DNA of 64,000 bases from contig JBAGJY010000033.1 of the NCBI GenBank assembly GCA_037034305.1, positions 6,802-70,801 of the forward strand, given 5' to 3'. The notes beneath the pieces were generated by a model. The model saw only the letters and a program-made list of their open reading frames with translations. It did not search any database and was not told where the DNA came from. This stretch comes from Streptantibioticus_A sp037034305. GTDB taxonomy: Bacteria > Actinomycetota > Actinomycetes > Streptomycetales > Streptomycetaceae. Positions 35,440-44,694 of the stretch are shown in pieces (position 1 is the stretch's first letter; each line of letters opens with the position of its first letter). Both the position numbers and the translations under genes were made by a program.

Positions 35440-35456
35440 CTGTGTACATGACACAG
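35440..35456. promoter_or_regulatory. inverted repeat upstream of the HNH gene
   Basis: CTGTGT-ACATG-ACACAG, 6-bp perfect arms, 46 bp upstream of the HNH gene start on the minus strand. Operator-like symmetry; regulator unknown. Confidence 0.45.
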
Positions 35457-35708
35457 TCGAGGCGGCCTGGCCGGCAGGTCCCGTGGCGTGAATTCCCTGT
35501 GGCCGCGCCGTAGAGAGGCGGGCAACGATCAGTGCCGCCGCACCCAGGCGCCGAACTCGCGGCCCCCCTGTCGACACTCCGTGCCTGACGATATTGGTAC
35601 AGAGAAATGATGTTGTTCTGGTTTGGCAAACTGTGGAGAGTTAACGGGCGGATTGAGCAATTTGTCTGGAGTATTCCCTGTGTTGGCATCCGCCGACAGT
35701 TCCACATC
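35457..35708. other. divergent promoter region with no gene
   Basis: This stretch lies between the HNH gene and the His-repeat gene. It has a lower-GC block around 35585-35690 (TACAGAGAAATGATGTTGTTCTGG and following, including TTAACGGG). It probably holds the promoter for the His-repeat protein; no gene is recognised. Confidence 0.35.
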
Positions 35709-35735
35709 GTGATCGGCGAGACCCTGGCCGATCAC
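35709..35735 (+). promoter_or_regulatory. 5'-leader hairpin before the His-repeat gene
   Basis: A perfect 9-bp stem, GTGATCGGC / GCCGATCAC, with a 9-base loop, ends 21 bases before the ATG, just ahead of the ribosome site GAAGGGAA. It may control translation or mRNA stability. Confidence 0.5.
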
Positions 35736-35756
35736 GCGGAGAAGGGAAACCCAGGC

Positions 35757-36008
35757 ATGTCCTACCGAAACCGCATCGTCGCGGCCGTACTCATGGCCGG
35801 TGCCATGATCGGTGCGGGCGCACTGCCCGCTTCCGCCACCGACCTCGGCCGCGGACACGGCTGCCACTACCGCTACTGCGACGACGGCTGGCGGCACGAC
35901 CGCGGCTGGCGTCACGACCGTGACGACTTCCGCCACGGCGGCTGGCGTCACGACCGCGACGACTTCCGCCACGGCGGCTGGCACCACGACCACGGCCACT
36001 GGCGGTGA
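35757..36008 (+). CDS. secreted His/Asp-rich tandem-repeat protein
   Basis: An 83-residue exported protein. The signal peptide ends near ASA (about residue 27); the mature part has CHYRYC, then repeats of the unit GWRHDRDDFRHG (two nearly identical copies preceded by a shorter one) and ends GWHHDHGHWR. Such His/Asp repeats usually bind divalent metals. Repeat units are also near-identical at DNA level (36 bp), implying recent duplication. No family was recognised. Confidence 0.7.
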   Translation: MSYRNRIVAAVLMAGAMIGAGALPASATDLGRGHGCHYRYCDDGWRHDRGWRHDRDDFRHGGWRHDRDDFRHGGWHHDHGHWR

Positions 36009-36266
36009 GACCATCGCGACCTCACCGCGCGTGAGGCCGATCGGCGCCGGTTGACGAGGGGGTGGTGAACAGCGGCGTCAAGTGCCGTGGTTGTCGGATG
36101 GGCTCCGGCGGTAACCCTGCCGGGGCCCATCCGGCCGCCCTCCACCGACCGGCGCCTACTTCGGCCGCGTTGGAGCGCGGCGCGGACCTTGTGCGGCGAT
36201 GAGTTCCTCGCCGAACGCAGTGGCCGCGCCGTCGGCCGCGCTTCCTGCCCCACCCAGCGCGGGAGG

Positions 36267-36809
36267 TCAGCCGTGCCGGAGGCGCAGCGGAGTCAGCTGG
36301 TGGATGTCGTAGGCCGCGCGCAGCTCGGCGATGGCCGCCACGTCCGGCGGGCCGTCGCACGAGAGGATCTGAAGCAACTCCTCGAAATAGCGCTCATGCG
36401 CGGGCGGCGGCGAGGCCTGGAACAGCATCCGGGCCTCCTTGTCGGTCGGGTTGGCGAACGCGTGCGGACATCCCGGCGGTACATGGGCCACCGTCCCCGG
36501 CGTGGCCCGCACCGGCCGCATACCGGACGCGCTCTCCCAGGTGCGCCAGCTGTCCGCGGTGCGCTCCTTCGGCTCGAAGGCCAGCAGCTCGAGTTCGCCC
36601 TCGACCACGTAGAACAACTCCTCGCTGTTGGCGTGCACATGGGCGCCGACGTCGAACCCCGGGGGTACGACGACCTCGAACAGCGAGCCCGCCATGCTGC
36701 GTTCACCGGTGACCTTGAAGGTGACCTCGTGCGAGGTCGTCGCCAGCGTCCGGCCCTCGCCCGGCGGCACCACCAGCCCCTCCAACACGTTCAGTGTGAG
36801 CGTGCTCAT
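36267..36809 (-). CDS. cupin-domain protein
   Basis: A 180-residue single-cupin protein with the metal-binding cupin 1 motif GAHVHANSEELFYVVEGELEL (His pair and Glu) and cupin 2 VPPGCPHAFANP (His). It is likely a metal-dependent dioxygenase, isomerase or polyketide/terpene tailoring enzyme. It follows the P450 gene by 40 bp on the same strand, so the two probably act on one substrate. Confidence 0.82.
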   Translation of the reverse strand: MSTLTLNVLEGLVVPPGEGRTLATTSHEVTFKVTGERSMAGSLFEVVVPPGFDVGAHVHANSEELFYVVEGELELLAFEPKERTADSWRTWESASGMRPVRATPGTVAHVPPGCPHAFANPTDKEARMLFQASPPPAHERYFEELLQILSCDGPPDVAAIAELRAAYDIHQLTPLRLRHG

Positions 36810-36849
36810 CGTGTCCTCACCTCACTTCAAGCGGGTCGCGGGACGGAAC

Positions 36850-38061
36850 TCACCAGGTCACCGGAAGCGCCCGCGGGCCGCGGATCAGCTCACCGCGCCG
36901 CCACCGGACCTCTTCCGGGGGGACCGCGAGCCGCAGACCGGGGAAGCGGGCCAGCAGCGCGCGCAGCATCACCTCTGACTCCATCCGGGCCAGTGACGCC
37001 CCCACGCAGTAGTGCGGGCCGTTGCCGAACGCCAGATGCGGATTGAAGCCGCGGTCGAAGTCGAGCGTGTGCGGGTCGGCGAACCGCTCCGGGTCCCGGT
37101 TGGCCGCCAGGTACGAGGCGTACACCGGGTCACCGCGGCGGATCGTCACCTTGCCGTGCGGGATGTCCTCGGTCGCCACCCGGGCCATGCCCACCGCGTT
37201 GCGGTGCGGGATGAAGCGCAGCAGCTCCTCGATGGCCTGCGGCAGCAACTCGGGCTCACGACGCAGCCGCGCGTACTGCTCCGGATGGGTGAGCAGCAGA
37301 TACACCATGTTGGCGCTGTTGAACCGCACCGAGTTCATCCCGCTGATCTGCATCAGCACGGCGAAGGCGACCAGCTCCCGGCGGCTCAGCTCGCCCTCCC
37401 GCTCGGCGGCGGCCATGTGGCTGAGCAGATCGTCCTTCGGCGAGTCGAGCCGCTCGGTGGCCAGGGCGTCGAAGTACTCGCCGATCTCCTCCTTGGCCCG
37501 CTCGCTGACCTCCCGCCCGACACCCGCGGAGATCACCTCGCGGGTCCACTCGGCCATCCGCGGCCAGTCCTCCTCGGGCACGCCCATCAGTTCGCTCATT
37601 CCGGCCAGGGAGAAGGGCGTGTTCAGGTGCTCCATCACGTCGGCCGGTGGCCCGCAGCGCTCCATCTCGTCCAGCAGCCGGTCCACGATCTCCTCGGCGC
37701 GCGGCCGCAGCCGGGCGATGCGCCGGGTGGTGAACACCTTCGACACCGTCTTGCGCAGTCTGGTGTGCTCCGGCGGATCGGCGAACCCCACCGCGTCGTC
37801 CAGCGGGATGAAGTGCGGGGCCAACCGGGTGACGTCGCGTCCCACCAGGGCCTGCCTGCTCAGCCGCGGATCGCAGGTGACGAACTTGACGTCCTCGTAC
37901 TTCGCCGCCAGCCAGGCCTCGCCCTTACCGTGCGGCAGCCGGACCCGGCCGAGCGCGTCCTGCGCCAGCGTCTGCTCCATGAACGGGTCGAAGTCCAGGC
38001 CCCGCACGTCGTCCACGTTCCAGAAACGTGCTGCGGGCGGGTCCGTCGGCTGACTGCTCAT
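36850..38061 (-). CDS. cytochrome P450 with unusual I-helix
   Basis: A 403-residue bacterial P450. The haem-binding loop FGNGPHYCVG is at 345-354 (Cys352 axial ligand), the ExxR pair is E279/R282, and the substrate-region DPPEHTRLRKTV is at 95-106. The I-helix motif, usually (A/G)Gx(D/E)T, reads S-G-M-N-S at 240-244: the acid is Asn and the Thr is Ser. This may alter oxygen activation. It is likely a secondary-metabolite hydroxylase. Divergent from accDA. Confidence 0.9.
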   Translation of the reverse strand: MSSQPTDPPAARFWNVDDVRGLDFDPFMEQTLAQDALGRVRLPHGKGEAWLAAKYEDVKFVTCDPRLSRQALVGRDVTRLAPHFIPLDDAVGFADPPEHTRLRKTVSKVFTTRRIARLRPRAEEIVDRLLDEMERCGPPADVMEHLNTPFSLAGMSELMGVPEEDWPRMAEWTREVISAGVGREVSERAKEEIGEYFDALATERLDSPKDDLLSHMAAAEREGELSRRELVAFAVLMQISGMNSVRFNSANMVYLLLTHPEQYARLRREPELLPQAIEELLRFIPHRNAVGMARVATEDIPHGKVTIRRGDPVYASYLAANRDPERFADPHTLDFDRGFNPHLAFGNGPHYCVGASLARMESEVMLRALLARFPGLRLAVPPEEVRWRRGELIRGPRALPVTW

Positions 38062-38529
38062 GGGATGCCTCCGGGCTGGCTGTCGCGGAGCCGGTACTCG
38101 TCCACCCGGTCACAGGGGTGCTTCGCGGCGTCCGAGAGGGACACCGGAAGGGCGGGACGAGGAGTGGGAACGGATGCGTCGACACGGTGCGGCCCTGGCC
38201 GGGCCAGGGGAAACACCACCCTTGGCACCGTTTCAGGCGCGATATCTCCCGTCACACTACGGCAGCTTGCCGGGGCCCGCATGCGCACGCCCGGGCGGCG
38301 TACTCCATCAGGACACGCCCGGGGTACTCCGGTTGCCGCACACCGGGGCCCGACGCATCATGATCGATGACAACGATATCCAGGACAGCGGTCGTGTGTA
38401 CCGACCCCCCCTACCGGGCGTGGCACGGCGCACGCACGCCCGCCAAGCCGTTCGGCGACGGTCCCCAGGCCGCGGACGGCGTCCGTCGGCCCCGCGAATC
38501 GACCGCGGGCCGCAACCTCGGAGATCGCG
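38062..38529. other. divergent promoter region between P450 and accDA
   Basis: No gene is supported on either strand in 468 bp. It should hold two promoters. No clear palindrome was found. Confidence 0.4.
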
Positions 38530-40230
38530 ATGCTCCCTACCGAACCGAAACCCACCGCCACCCAACCACCCCCCGATCCCACGGGAGTTGACTGGACGCG
38601 CTGCGGCCAGTGCCGGACCATCGTGTACGGCCGCCGCTTCGCCCGGTCTGCCAACACCTGCCCGGACTGCGGCTGGCACGCGCCGCTGACCGCCGCCGAG
38701 CGCCTGGAGTGGCTGCTGGGCCGGGAGGGCGCACGCTGCGTACGACCGGGGCGCACCACCGACGATCCGCTGGGCTTCACCGACTCCAAGCCCTACGCAC
38801 AGCGCCTGGAACAGGCCAGGGAACAGATCGGTATCCCCTCCGCCGTACTCGTCGGACAGGGCCGTATCGACGGCTGTCCGGTCGTGGTGGCGGCGATGGA
38901 CTTCCGGTTCATGGGCGGAAGCATGGGCAGCGCCGAGGGCGAGGCCATCACCTCGGCGGCCGAACACGCGCTGGAAAACCGGATTCCGCTGGTGCTGGTG
39001 ACGGCCTCCGGTGGGGCGCGGATGCAGGAGGGCGTCTACTCCCTGCTGCAGATGGCCAAGACCGCACAGGCGCTCGCCGCCCTGGACGAGGCCGGTATCC
39101 TCACCATCAGCCTGATCACCGATCCCACCTACGGCGGTGTCGCGGCCTCCTTCGCCACCCTCACCGACATCGTCATCGCCGAACCCGGTGCCAGGCTCGG
39201 TTTCGCCGGGCCGCGGGTGATTGAGCAGACCATCCGTCAGAAGCTGCCGGACGGCTTCCAGACCGCGGAGTTCCTCCTCGCCCACGGCCTCGTCGACGCA
39301 GTGGTGCCCCGCGCACGGCAACGCGAGGTGCTGGCCACCCTGCTGCGCTCGTACCACGGGCGCGGCGGCGGTGCCCACCCGGCGGACGGTGAGCCACCGA
39401 TCGTCACCGACCCCGCGCGACTGACCCGGCGCGGGGCATGGGACGTCGTCCAACTGGCCCGGAACATCGACCGGCCCACCACCCGGGACTACCTCAGCCA
39501 CATCCTGGACGGCGACGGCTTCTTCGAACTGCACGGCGACCGGCTGAGCGGCGACTGCCCCGCCATCGTCTGCGGACTCGGCACCCTCGACGGCCGGCCC
39601 GTCGCCGTCATCGGCAACCAAAAGGGCCACAGCACAAGGGAGTTGGCCGACCACGAGTTCGGCATGGCCACACCGGACGGCTACCGCAAGGCCGCTCGCG
39701 TGATGCGGCTCGCCGCCAAGCTCGGGCTCCCGGTGCTGGCGCTGATCGACACCCCGGGCGCCCACCCCGGCATCGAGGCCGAGGAGAACGGCCAGGCGGT
39801 GGCGATCGCCGAGAACCTGCGGCTGATGTCCTCGCTGCCGGTGCCGCTGGTCGCCGTGGTCACGGGCGAGGGCGGCAGCGGGGGAGCGCTCGCACTCTCG
39901 GTCGCCGACCAGGTGCTGATCTGCGAGAACGCCCTCTACTCGGTGATCAGCCCGGAAGGCTGCGCGGCGATCCTGTGGCACGACCGCGGATCCGCCCCGG
40001 CCGCCGCGGAGGCGCTGCGCCTTGACGCCCGGTCACTGATGGAACACCGACTCGTGGACGGAGTGGTACCGGAGCCGGAAGGCGGCGCCCACACCGACCA
40101 CGCACAGGCCGCCGACCTACTGCGGCGGGCCGTCTCACACTGCCTGGACGAACTGTCGGGCAAGGGCGGCGAACAACTCATCCGGGACCGCAGACAGCGG
40201 TTCCGGGGCATCGGAGCCCCAGCCGGATGA
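38530..40230 (+). CDS. accDA: fused acetyl-CoA carboxylase carboxyltransferase beta-alpha subunits
   Basis: A 566-residue fusion. The beta part has the zinc ribbon (Cys25, Cys28, Cys44, Cys47) and GGSMGSAEGEAI, TASGGARMQEGVYSLLQ; the alpha part has the second crotonase-like domain with GHSTRELADHEFGMA, DTPGAHPGIEAEENGQA and GEGGSGGALAL. It transfers carboxyl from carboxybiotin to acetyl-CoA to make malonyl-CoA. The fused form is typical of ACC sets inside aromatic polyketide clusters (the JadN type). The ATG has GGAG about seven bases upstream. Confidence 0.93.
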   Translation: MLPTEPKPTATQPPPDPTGVDWTRCGQCRTIVYGRRFARSANTCPDCGWHAPLTAAERLEWLLGREGARCVRPGRTTDDPLGFTDSKPYAQRLEQAREQIGIPSAVLVGQGRIDGCPVVVAAMDFRFMGGSMGSAEGEAITSAAEHALENRIPLVLVTASGGARMQEGVYSLLQMAKTAQALAALDEAGILTISLITDPTYGGVAASFATLTDIVIAEPGARLGFAGPRVIEQTIRQKLPDGFQTAEFLLAHGLVDAVVPRARQREVLATLLRSYHGRGGGAHPADGEPPIVTDPARLTRRGAWDVVQLARNIDRPTTRDYLSHILDGDGFFELHGDRLSGDCPAIVCGLGTLDGRPVAVIGNQKGHSTRELADHEFGMATPDGYRKAARVMRLAAKLGLPVLALIDTPGAHPGIEAEENGQAVAIAENLRLMSSLPVPLVAVVTGEGGSGGALALSVADQVLICENALYSVISPEGCAAILWHDRGSAPAAAEALRLDARSLMEHRLVDGVVPEPEGGAHTDHAQAADLLRRAVSHCLDELSGKGGEQLIRDRRQRFRGIGAPAG

Positions 40231-40249
40231 TCTCTAGGGAAGGATGGTC

Positions 40250-40816
40250 ATGACAGATTCCGTGCCACGGCTCGAAGCACGCCACGGTGGCCACGACGGG
40301 TTGGGCAAGGCCAGCTACGGCCCGGACGGGATGGCCAGGAACGGCCCCGCCCACTCGGTCGAGCGGCTGGCGGAGACCGCGTCCCGGCTGGCCACGATGG
40401 TGCACGCCCCCCTCAGACGGATCCGCATCCAGTACGGCGAGGCGCTGGTGGAGTTGGAGTGGCCGCAGGACCACCCCGCGCCCAGCGAGGCACCGGCGGC
40501 ATCCGGCCGACCGGCCGCCGCGGTCGAGGAACCCGCCGCACCCGGCGAAACCGGTGACGAACAGCACCACCATGTCACCGCGCCGATGGTGGGCAACTTC
40601 TACCACTCCCCGGAACCCGGCGCACCGCCGTTCGTCAGCGTCGGCGACCTGGTGGAGCAGGGGCAGGACATCGGCATCGTGGAGGCCATGAAGCTGATGA
40701 ACCCCGTCCAGGCCGAACGCTCCGGCCGGGTGGTCGCCGTACTGGTCGAGGACGGCAGCCCGGTGGAGTACGGCCAGCCCCTGATCGCGCTCGAACCGGT
40801 CGACGAATCGCAGTGA
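40250..40816 (+). CDS. accB: biotin carboxyl carrier protein of acetyl-CoA carboxylase
   Basis: A 188-residue BCCP. A long Pro/Ala-rich linker (about 75-105) leads to the lipoyl-like domain with HHVTAPMVGNFYHSPEPGAPPFVSVG and the biotinylation motif EAMKLMN, with Lys148 as the biotin site. It shuttles the carboxybiotin between accC and accDA products. The ATG at 40250 follows GGGAAGGATGG; an ATG at 40244 adds two residues. Confidence 0.93.
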   Translation: MTDSVPRLEARHGGHDGLGKASYGPDGMARNGPAHSVERLAETASRLATMVHAPLRRIRIQYGEALVELEWPQDHPAPSEAPAASGRPAAAVEEPAAPGETGDEQHHHVTAPMVGNFYHSPEPGAPPFVSVGDLVEQGQDIGIVEAMKLMNPVQAERSGRVVAVLVEDGSPVEYGQPLIALEPVDESQ

Positions 40817-40897
40817 CGCCCGCCGCACCGGCGTGACCGACGCGGCTACCAAGCACACGGCACGACAAGGCGGCCCACCGCCTGCGGAGGGAGCACC

Positions 40898-42277
40898 ATG
40901 TTCAGGACCGTTTTGATCGCCAACCGCGGTGAGATAGCCGTGCGGGTGGTGCGCGCCTGCCGGGAGTTGGGCATCCGCAGCGTGGTGGTGCACTCCACCG
41001 CGGACCGTGACTCCGAGGCGCTGCGGCTGGCCGACGACGCCGTACAGATCGGCCCGGCCCCTGCGCGCCGAAGTTACCTCAACCCGGCGGCGGTGATGTC
41101 CGCCGCCCTACGGGTGGGCGCCGACGCGATCCACCCCGGGTACGGGTTCCTCTCCGAGGACCCGGACTTCGCGGAGATCTGCACGGCGTACGGGGTGACC
41201 TTCATCGGACCGCCGGCCGGGCTGATGCGGCAGTTGGGGGACAAGGCCGAGGCGCGCCGCCTGATGGCGCGCGCCGGGCTGCCGACCCTGCCCGGCAGCG
41301 ATGGCGCGGTGCTGGACGAGGCCACCGCCCAGCGGGTCGCGCAGGACATCGGGTTCCCACTGATCATCAAGGCGGTGGCCGGTGGCGGCGGCCGGGGCAT
41401 GACCGTCGTCCACGACCCCGAGGACCTGGTCCCGGCGTACCGCAGGACGCACGCCGACGCGGTGGCGCTGTTCGGCGACGGACGGGTCTACCTGGAGCGG
41501 TACATAGCGACCGCGCGCCATGTCGAGGTGCAGGTCATCGCCGACGGCCAGCGCAACGCGATACATCTGGGCGAGCGGGACTGCTCGGTGCAGCGGCGCC
41601 ACCAGAAGCTGCTGGAGGAGACCCCGGCGCCCAACCTGCCCGCCGAGATCACCGAGCGGATGAACGAGATGGCGGTCCAGGGCGTACGGGCGCTCGGCTA
41701 CACCGGTGCCGGAACCTTCGAGTTCCTGGTGGACGACGACGGCCGCTTCACCTTCATGGAGATCAACTGCCGTATACAGGTGGAGCATCCGGTCACCGAG
41801 CAGGTCACCGGCATCGACCTGGTACAGGAGCAGATCAAGGTGGCCGCGGGGCTTCCGCTGTCGCTCACCCAGCAGGACGTGACCCGCAAGGGCGCCGCCA
41901 TCGAGTGCCGGGTGAACACCGAGGACCCCGAGCGTGACTTCGCGCCCACCGCCGGTACGTTGACCGACTTCCGGCCGCCCGGTGGTCCGTTCACCAGGGT
42001 GGACTCGCATGCCTTCACCGGCTGGCGGGTGCCCGCCGACTACGACTCGCTGCTGGCGAAGGTCGTCGTGTGGGCCCCGGACCGGCAGCGGGCGCTGGTA
42101 CGGATGGACCGGGCGCTCGCCGAGATGGTGGTCGACGGGCCGGGGGTGTGCACCACCTCCGAGTTCCTGCGCAAGGTGCTCGCGGAAGCCAGCTTCCGGG
42201 AGGGCAGCCACACCACCTCGATCGTGTCCCAGATGGCCGCCGCGGAACGCCAGCGCTCCGCTCTTGAGTGCGGTTAG
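40898..42277 (+). CDS. accC: biotin carboxylase of acetyl-CoA carboxylase
   Basis: A 459-residue ATP-grasp biotin carboxylase. It has NRGEIAVRVVRACRELGI, HPGYGFLSE, the ATP-loop AVAGGGGRGM, the metal/catalytic EINCRIQVEHPVTE and the biotin-carboxylase C-terminal domain (AIECRVNTEDP). It carboxylates biotin on AccB using bicarbonate and ATP. Third gene of the accDA-accB-accC set. Its stop overlaps the convergent DoxX-family stop by two bases. Confidence 0.94.
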   Translation: MFRTVLIANRGEIAVRVVRACRELGIRSVVVHSTADRDSEALRLADDAVQIGPAPARRSYLNPAAVMSAALRVGADAIHPGYGFLSEDPDFAEICTAYGVTFIGPPAGLMRQLGDKAEARRLMARAGLPTLPGSDGAVLDEATAQRVAQDIGFPLIIKAVAGGGGRGMTVVHDPEDLVPAYRRTHADAVALFGDGRVYLERYIATARHVEVQVIADGQRNAIHLGERDCSVQRRHQKLLEETPAPNLPAEITERMNEMAVQGVRALGYTGAGTFEFLVDDDGRFTFMEINCRIQVEHPVTEQVTGIDLVQEQIKVAAGLPLSLTQQDVTRKGAAIECRVNTEDPERDFAPTAGTLTDFRPPGGPFTRVDSHAFTGWRVPADYDSLLAKVVVWAPDRQRALVRMDRALAEMVVDGPGVCTTSEFLRKVLAEASFREGSHTTSIVSQMAAAERQRSALECG

Positions 42278-42678
42278 GCCGATGTTCTTCTTCGGTGCTG
42301 CAGGGCGTCCACCGCGGTCACGCCGAGGGCGCCCAGCAGACTGACATTGGTCAGGAAGGCGTTGCGGTGGGCGGCGCGGCGCCCCTCGTCGTCCTCGGTC
42401 CAAAACGGGTGGACGACGGCCGTGGCACCCATCAGGCAGGCGCCGAGTACGACGGTGCCCGCCACCGGGGCCACCCCCGTGGCCAACGCGACCGCGCCCG
42501 CGAGCATCGCCGACGCGGTCGCGTTGGTGGCCATCCGCCCACGCGGCACCCCCACACGTTCCACGGCCTTCGGCAGGTGCCCGGGGTTGCGCAGTGCGCT
42601 CAACCCGCCCACGAGGAAGCTGCTGGCGAGCAGTGACCGGCCGGTCCAACGGCAGGCGGCGGCGGCACGGTGACGCAT
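42274..42678 (-). CDS. DoxX-family membrane protein
   Basis: A 134-residue membrane protein with about four hydrophobic helices. LLASSFLVGGLSALRNPGHLPKA and AVVHPFWTEDDEGRRAAHRNAFLTNVSLLGALG fit the DoxX family. In actinobacteria related proteins act in redox stress at the membrane. ATG start at 42678; GTG at 42681 is adjacent. The stop overlaps the accC stop (convergent). Confidence 0.85.
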   Translation of the reverse strand: MRHRAAAACRWTGRSLLASSFLVGGLSALRNPGHLPKAVERVGVPRGRMATNATASAMLAGAVALATGVAPVAGTVVLGACLMGATAVVHPFWTEDDEGRRAAHRNAFLTNVSLLGALGVTAVDALQHRRRTSA

Positions 42679-42827
42679 CACGTGATCCTCACTCCCAACA
42701 CGTGCTGAGGTCTCGCTACCCGTTCAGCATCTCCACCCGGCGGCCATGCGGCGCGCTGGACTACGCCAACAGACCGAGGGCCGAACGGTGTGTGACCGCC
42801 CGCCAGCGGTGGGCGGGATGCGACAGG

Positions 42828-43586
42828 TCATCGGGGCGGCGGGAGCCGGTTGAGGAAGACTTCGATGGCGGTGGGGTCGACTCTGGTCACACCGTCGAAC
42901 GGGTAGTTCATTTCCTTGATCAGGACAAGGGAGATCACTACCAGCGCCGAGAGGGCCAACACCATCAGGGTGTGGGCGGGAGTGTTGGGCAGTCCGAACA
43001 GAAAGGTGAAGCCCACCGTCAGCACCGCGCCCGCGATCAGGGCGATCCACAGGATCCGCGGGACGGAGTCCTCCACCTGGTTGAGGCGCTGACGGCGGGC
43101 GGAGGCCAGGTCCTCGGCATGGGTGACCGCATGGTTGTACATGACTTGCTGCTGCAAGGTGGTGGGTTGGTAGGACAGCACGGCGTTGCGAATGTCGTAG
43201 GCGAGTTGTGTGGCCTGCGGGCTGCTTCGGTGCCTGGCCATGAGCGGCCACTCGGTGTCCTGAACGGTGTGCGCGTAGTCCAGCGTCTCGCGTTCGATCC
43301 GGGCGCCGAGTGGCAGCGGCATGGTTCGGGAGATCCAGTACACACCCGCGAGTGCGTCAGCCTCCTGGAAAGTGGTCCTTCGCGCTGTCTCCACGTTCTC
43401 CCACACGCCGACCACCACGAAGGCGAGCAGCACGGCGTAGAGCACGCCGACCCCGGCGAAGATGAACCCCGCGACGTCGTTGTGCTGTTCCCGCCGCGCG
43501 TACGGAACGAAGTGCTGCAGCAGCCACAACCCGAGGATGACGGCAGCCATGGACGCGACGAAGATTGCGGCATCCGACCAACTCAT
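42828..43586 (-). CDS. DUF4239 (bestrophin-like) membrane protein
   Basis: A 252-residue protein with about four membrane helices: AAIFVASMAAVILGLWLL, GFIFAGVGVLYAVLLAFVVVGVW, a long soluble middle (residues 70-170), then ILWIALIAGAVLTVGFTFLFG and TLMVLALSALVVISLVLI. It fits the DUF4239 family often annotated as bestrophin-like, possibly an anion channel. Start ATG at 43586. No operon partner. Confidence 0.8.
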   Translation of the reverse strand: MSWSDAAIFVASMAAVILGLWLLQHFVPYARREQHNDVAGFIFAGVGVLYAVLLAFVVVGVWENVETARRTTFQEADALAGVYWISRTMPLPLGARIERETLDYAHTVQDTEWPLMARHRSSPQATQLAYDIRNAVLSYQPTTLQQQVMYNHAVTHAEDLASARRQRLNQVEDSVPRILWIALIAGAVLTVGFTFLFGLPNTPAHTLMVLALSALVVISLVLIKEMNYPFDGVTRVDPTAIEVFLNRLPPPR

Positions 43587-43780
43587 GGTGCGTGCTCCTG
43601 TTCAGCTGCGCGGGGGCGGACTTGTGCCTGACACTGCCGACCTGGTGTGTGGAGCGATGCGTCGCGCTGATCAGAGAGGACGTCGAGGGCGCGGGAGTTC
43701 GACACAGCCCTCAGTGGCCGCCGCCCTGGGTGCCCAGGGGACCAGAACGCCACCGGCGACCAGCGGAGCGAGTTGGCGAC

Positions 43781-44677
43781 TCAGATGCGGTCGGCTGCGA
43801 TCAGCAGGTACTGGAAGGAGCCGTCCTTGTAGGAGTTGATGAACGCCTCCTCAATACCTGTGACCAGGGAGGACGTGGCCCGCAACTCCCAGTAGGGCAG
43901 GGTCGCGTGTGTCAGGTCGACGACGGCCTGTGGTACGAGACGGTTGTCGGCCATGGCGCGCAGGTACTCCCGGCGGGAGTGGATGTTGCACTCGAAGTGC
44001 GCGTTGATCTGCGAGACCCACTTCGAGGGCTGTCCGTAACGCGGGTTCCAGCAGCCGGTGATGGTCACGTAGCGTCCGCCGAACGCCAGGATGCGGGAGT
44101 GCTCGGCGAACAGGTCGTGCAGATCGACGTACATGCTCGACTCGTTGTTCCACGAGGCCGCGGCCTGCCCGGTCTCGAACGGCGTACCGAGCATGTTGCA
44201 GACACGGGCGTGGACGCGGTCCTCGATCCTCAGCTCGCGGGCCCGCTGGTTGGCGAAGTCGGCCTGCTTGGCCGACAGGGTGACGCCCTCCACCTTGCAA
44301 CCGAAGCGCTGATGGGCCATCACCATGGAGCCGCCGCGGCCGCAACCGGCGTCCACAAGCGTGTCGCCGGGCTCAATGGGGCCGAGATGGTCCAGGAGGA
44401 GTTGGGCCTGCGCCGACTCCAGGCGGTGGAGCTCGGCGATCAACCTCTTCTCGTATGTGCTGTCGTCGGCGTCCCCGAGGGCGGAGCGGTCGATGGCGCC
44501 GATGCCGTAGTGATGGTGGTAAAGGCCGTCGACGTCGCCGAGACGCAGGTTCACGGGCCTGGCCTCGTGGTCCCAGTAGCGGGCGATGTCCTTCTGGTAG
44601 GCGGTCGCCGGGGCGGGAATGAACGGGGAGCCGCTGGTGGCAGTGGAGACCGCGGCGGTGAACTCGGTGCTGGTCAC
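43781..44677 (-). CDS. gppmt: geranyl diphosphate 2-C-methyltransferase (2-MIB pathway)
   Basis: A 298-residue SAM-dependent methyltransferase, very similar to the Streptomyces GPPMT enzyme. It has PATAYQKDIARYWDHEARPVN, the SAM motif VDAGCGRGGSMVMAHQRFG, ASWNNESSMYVDLHDLFAEH and ITGCWNPRYGQPSKW. It makes 2-methyl-GPP, the substrate of 2-MIB synthase. The GTG at 44677 has AAGGATGG nine bases upstream; an ATG at 44689 is also possible. It lies 17 bp downstream of the cyclase gene. Confidence 0.96.
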   Translation of the reverse strand: MTSTEFTAAVSTATSGSPFIPAPATAYQKDIARYWDHEARPVNLRLGDVDGLYHHHYGIGAIDRSALGDADDSTYEKRLIAELHRLESAQAQLLLDHLGPIEPGDTLVDAGCGRGGSMVMAHQRFGCKVEGVTLSAKQADFANQRARELRIEDRVHARVCNMLGTPFETGQAAASWNNESSMYVDLHDLFAEHSRILAFGGRYVTITGCWNPRYGQPSKWVSQINAHFECNIHSRREYLRAMADNRLVPQAVVDLTHATLPYWELRATSSLVTGIEEAFINSYKDGSFQYLLIAADRI

Positions 44678-44694
44678 AGATAAGTCCATCCTTC

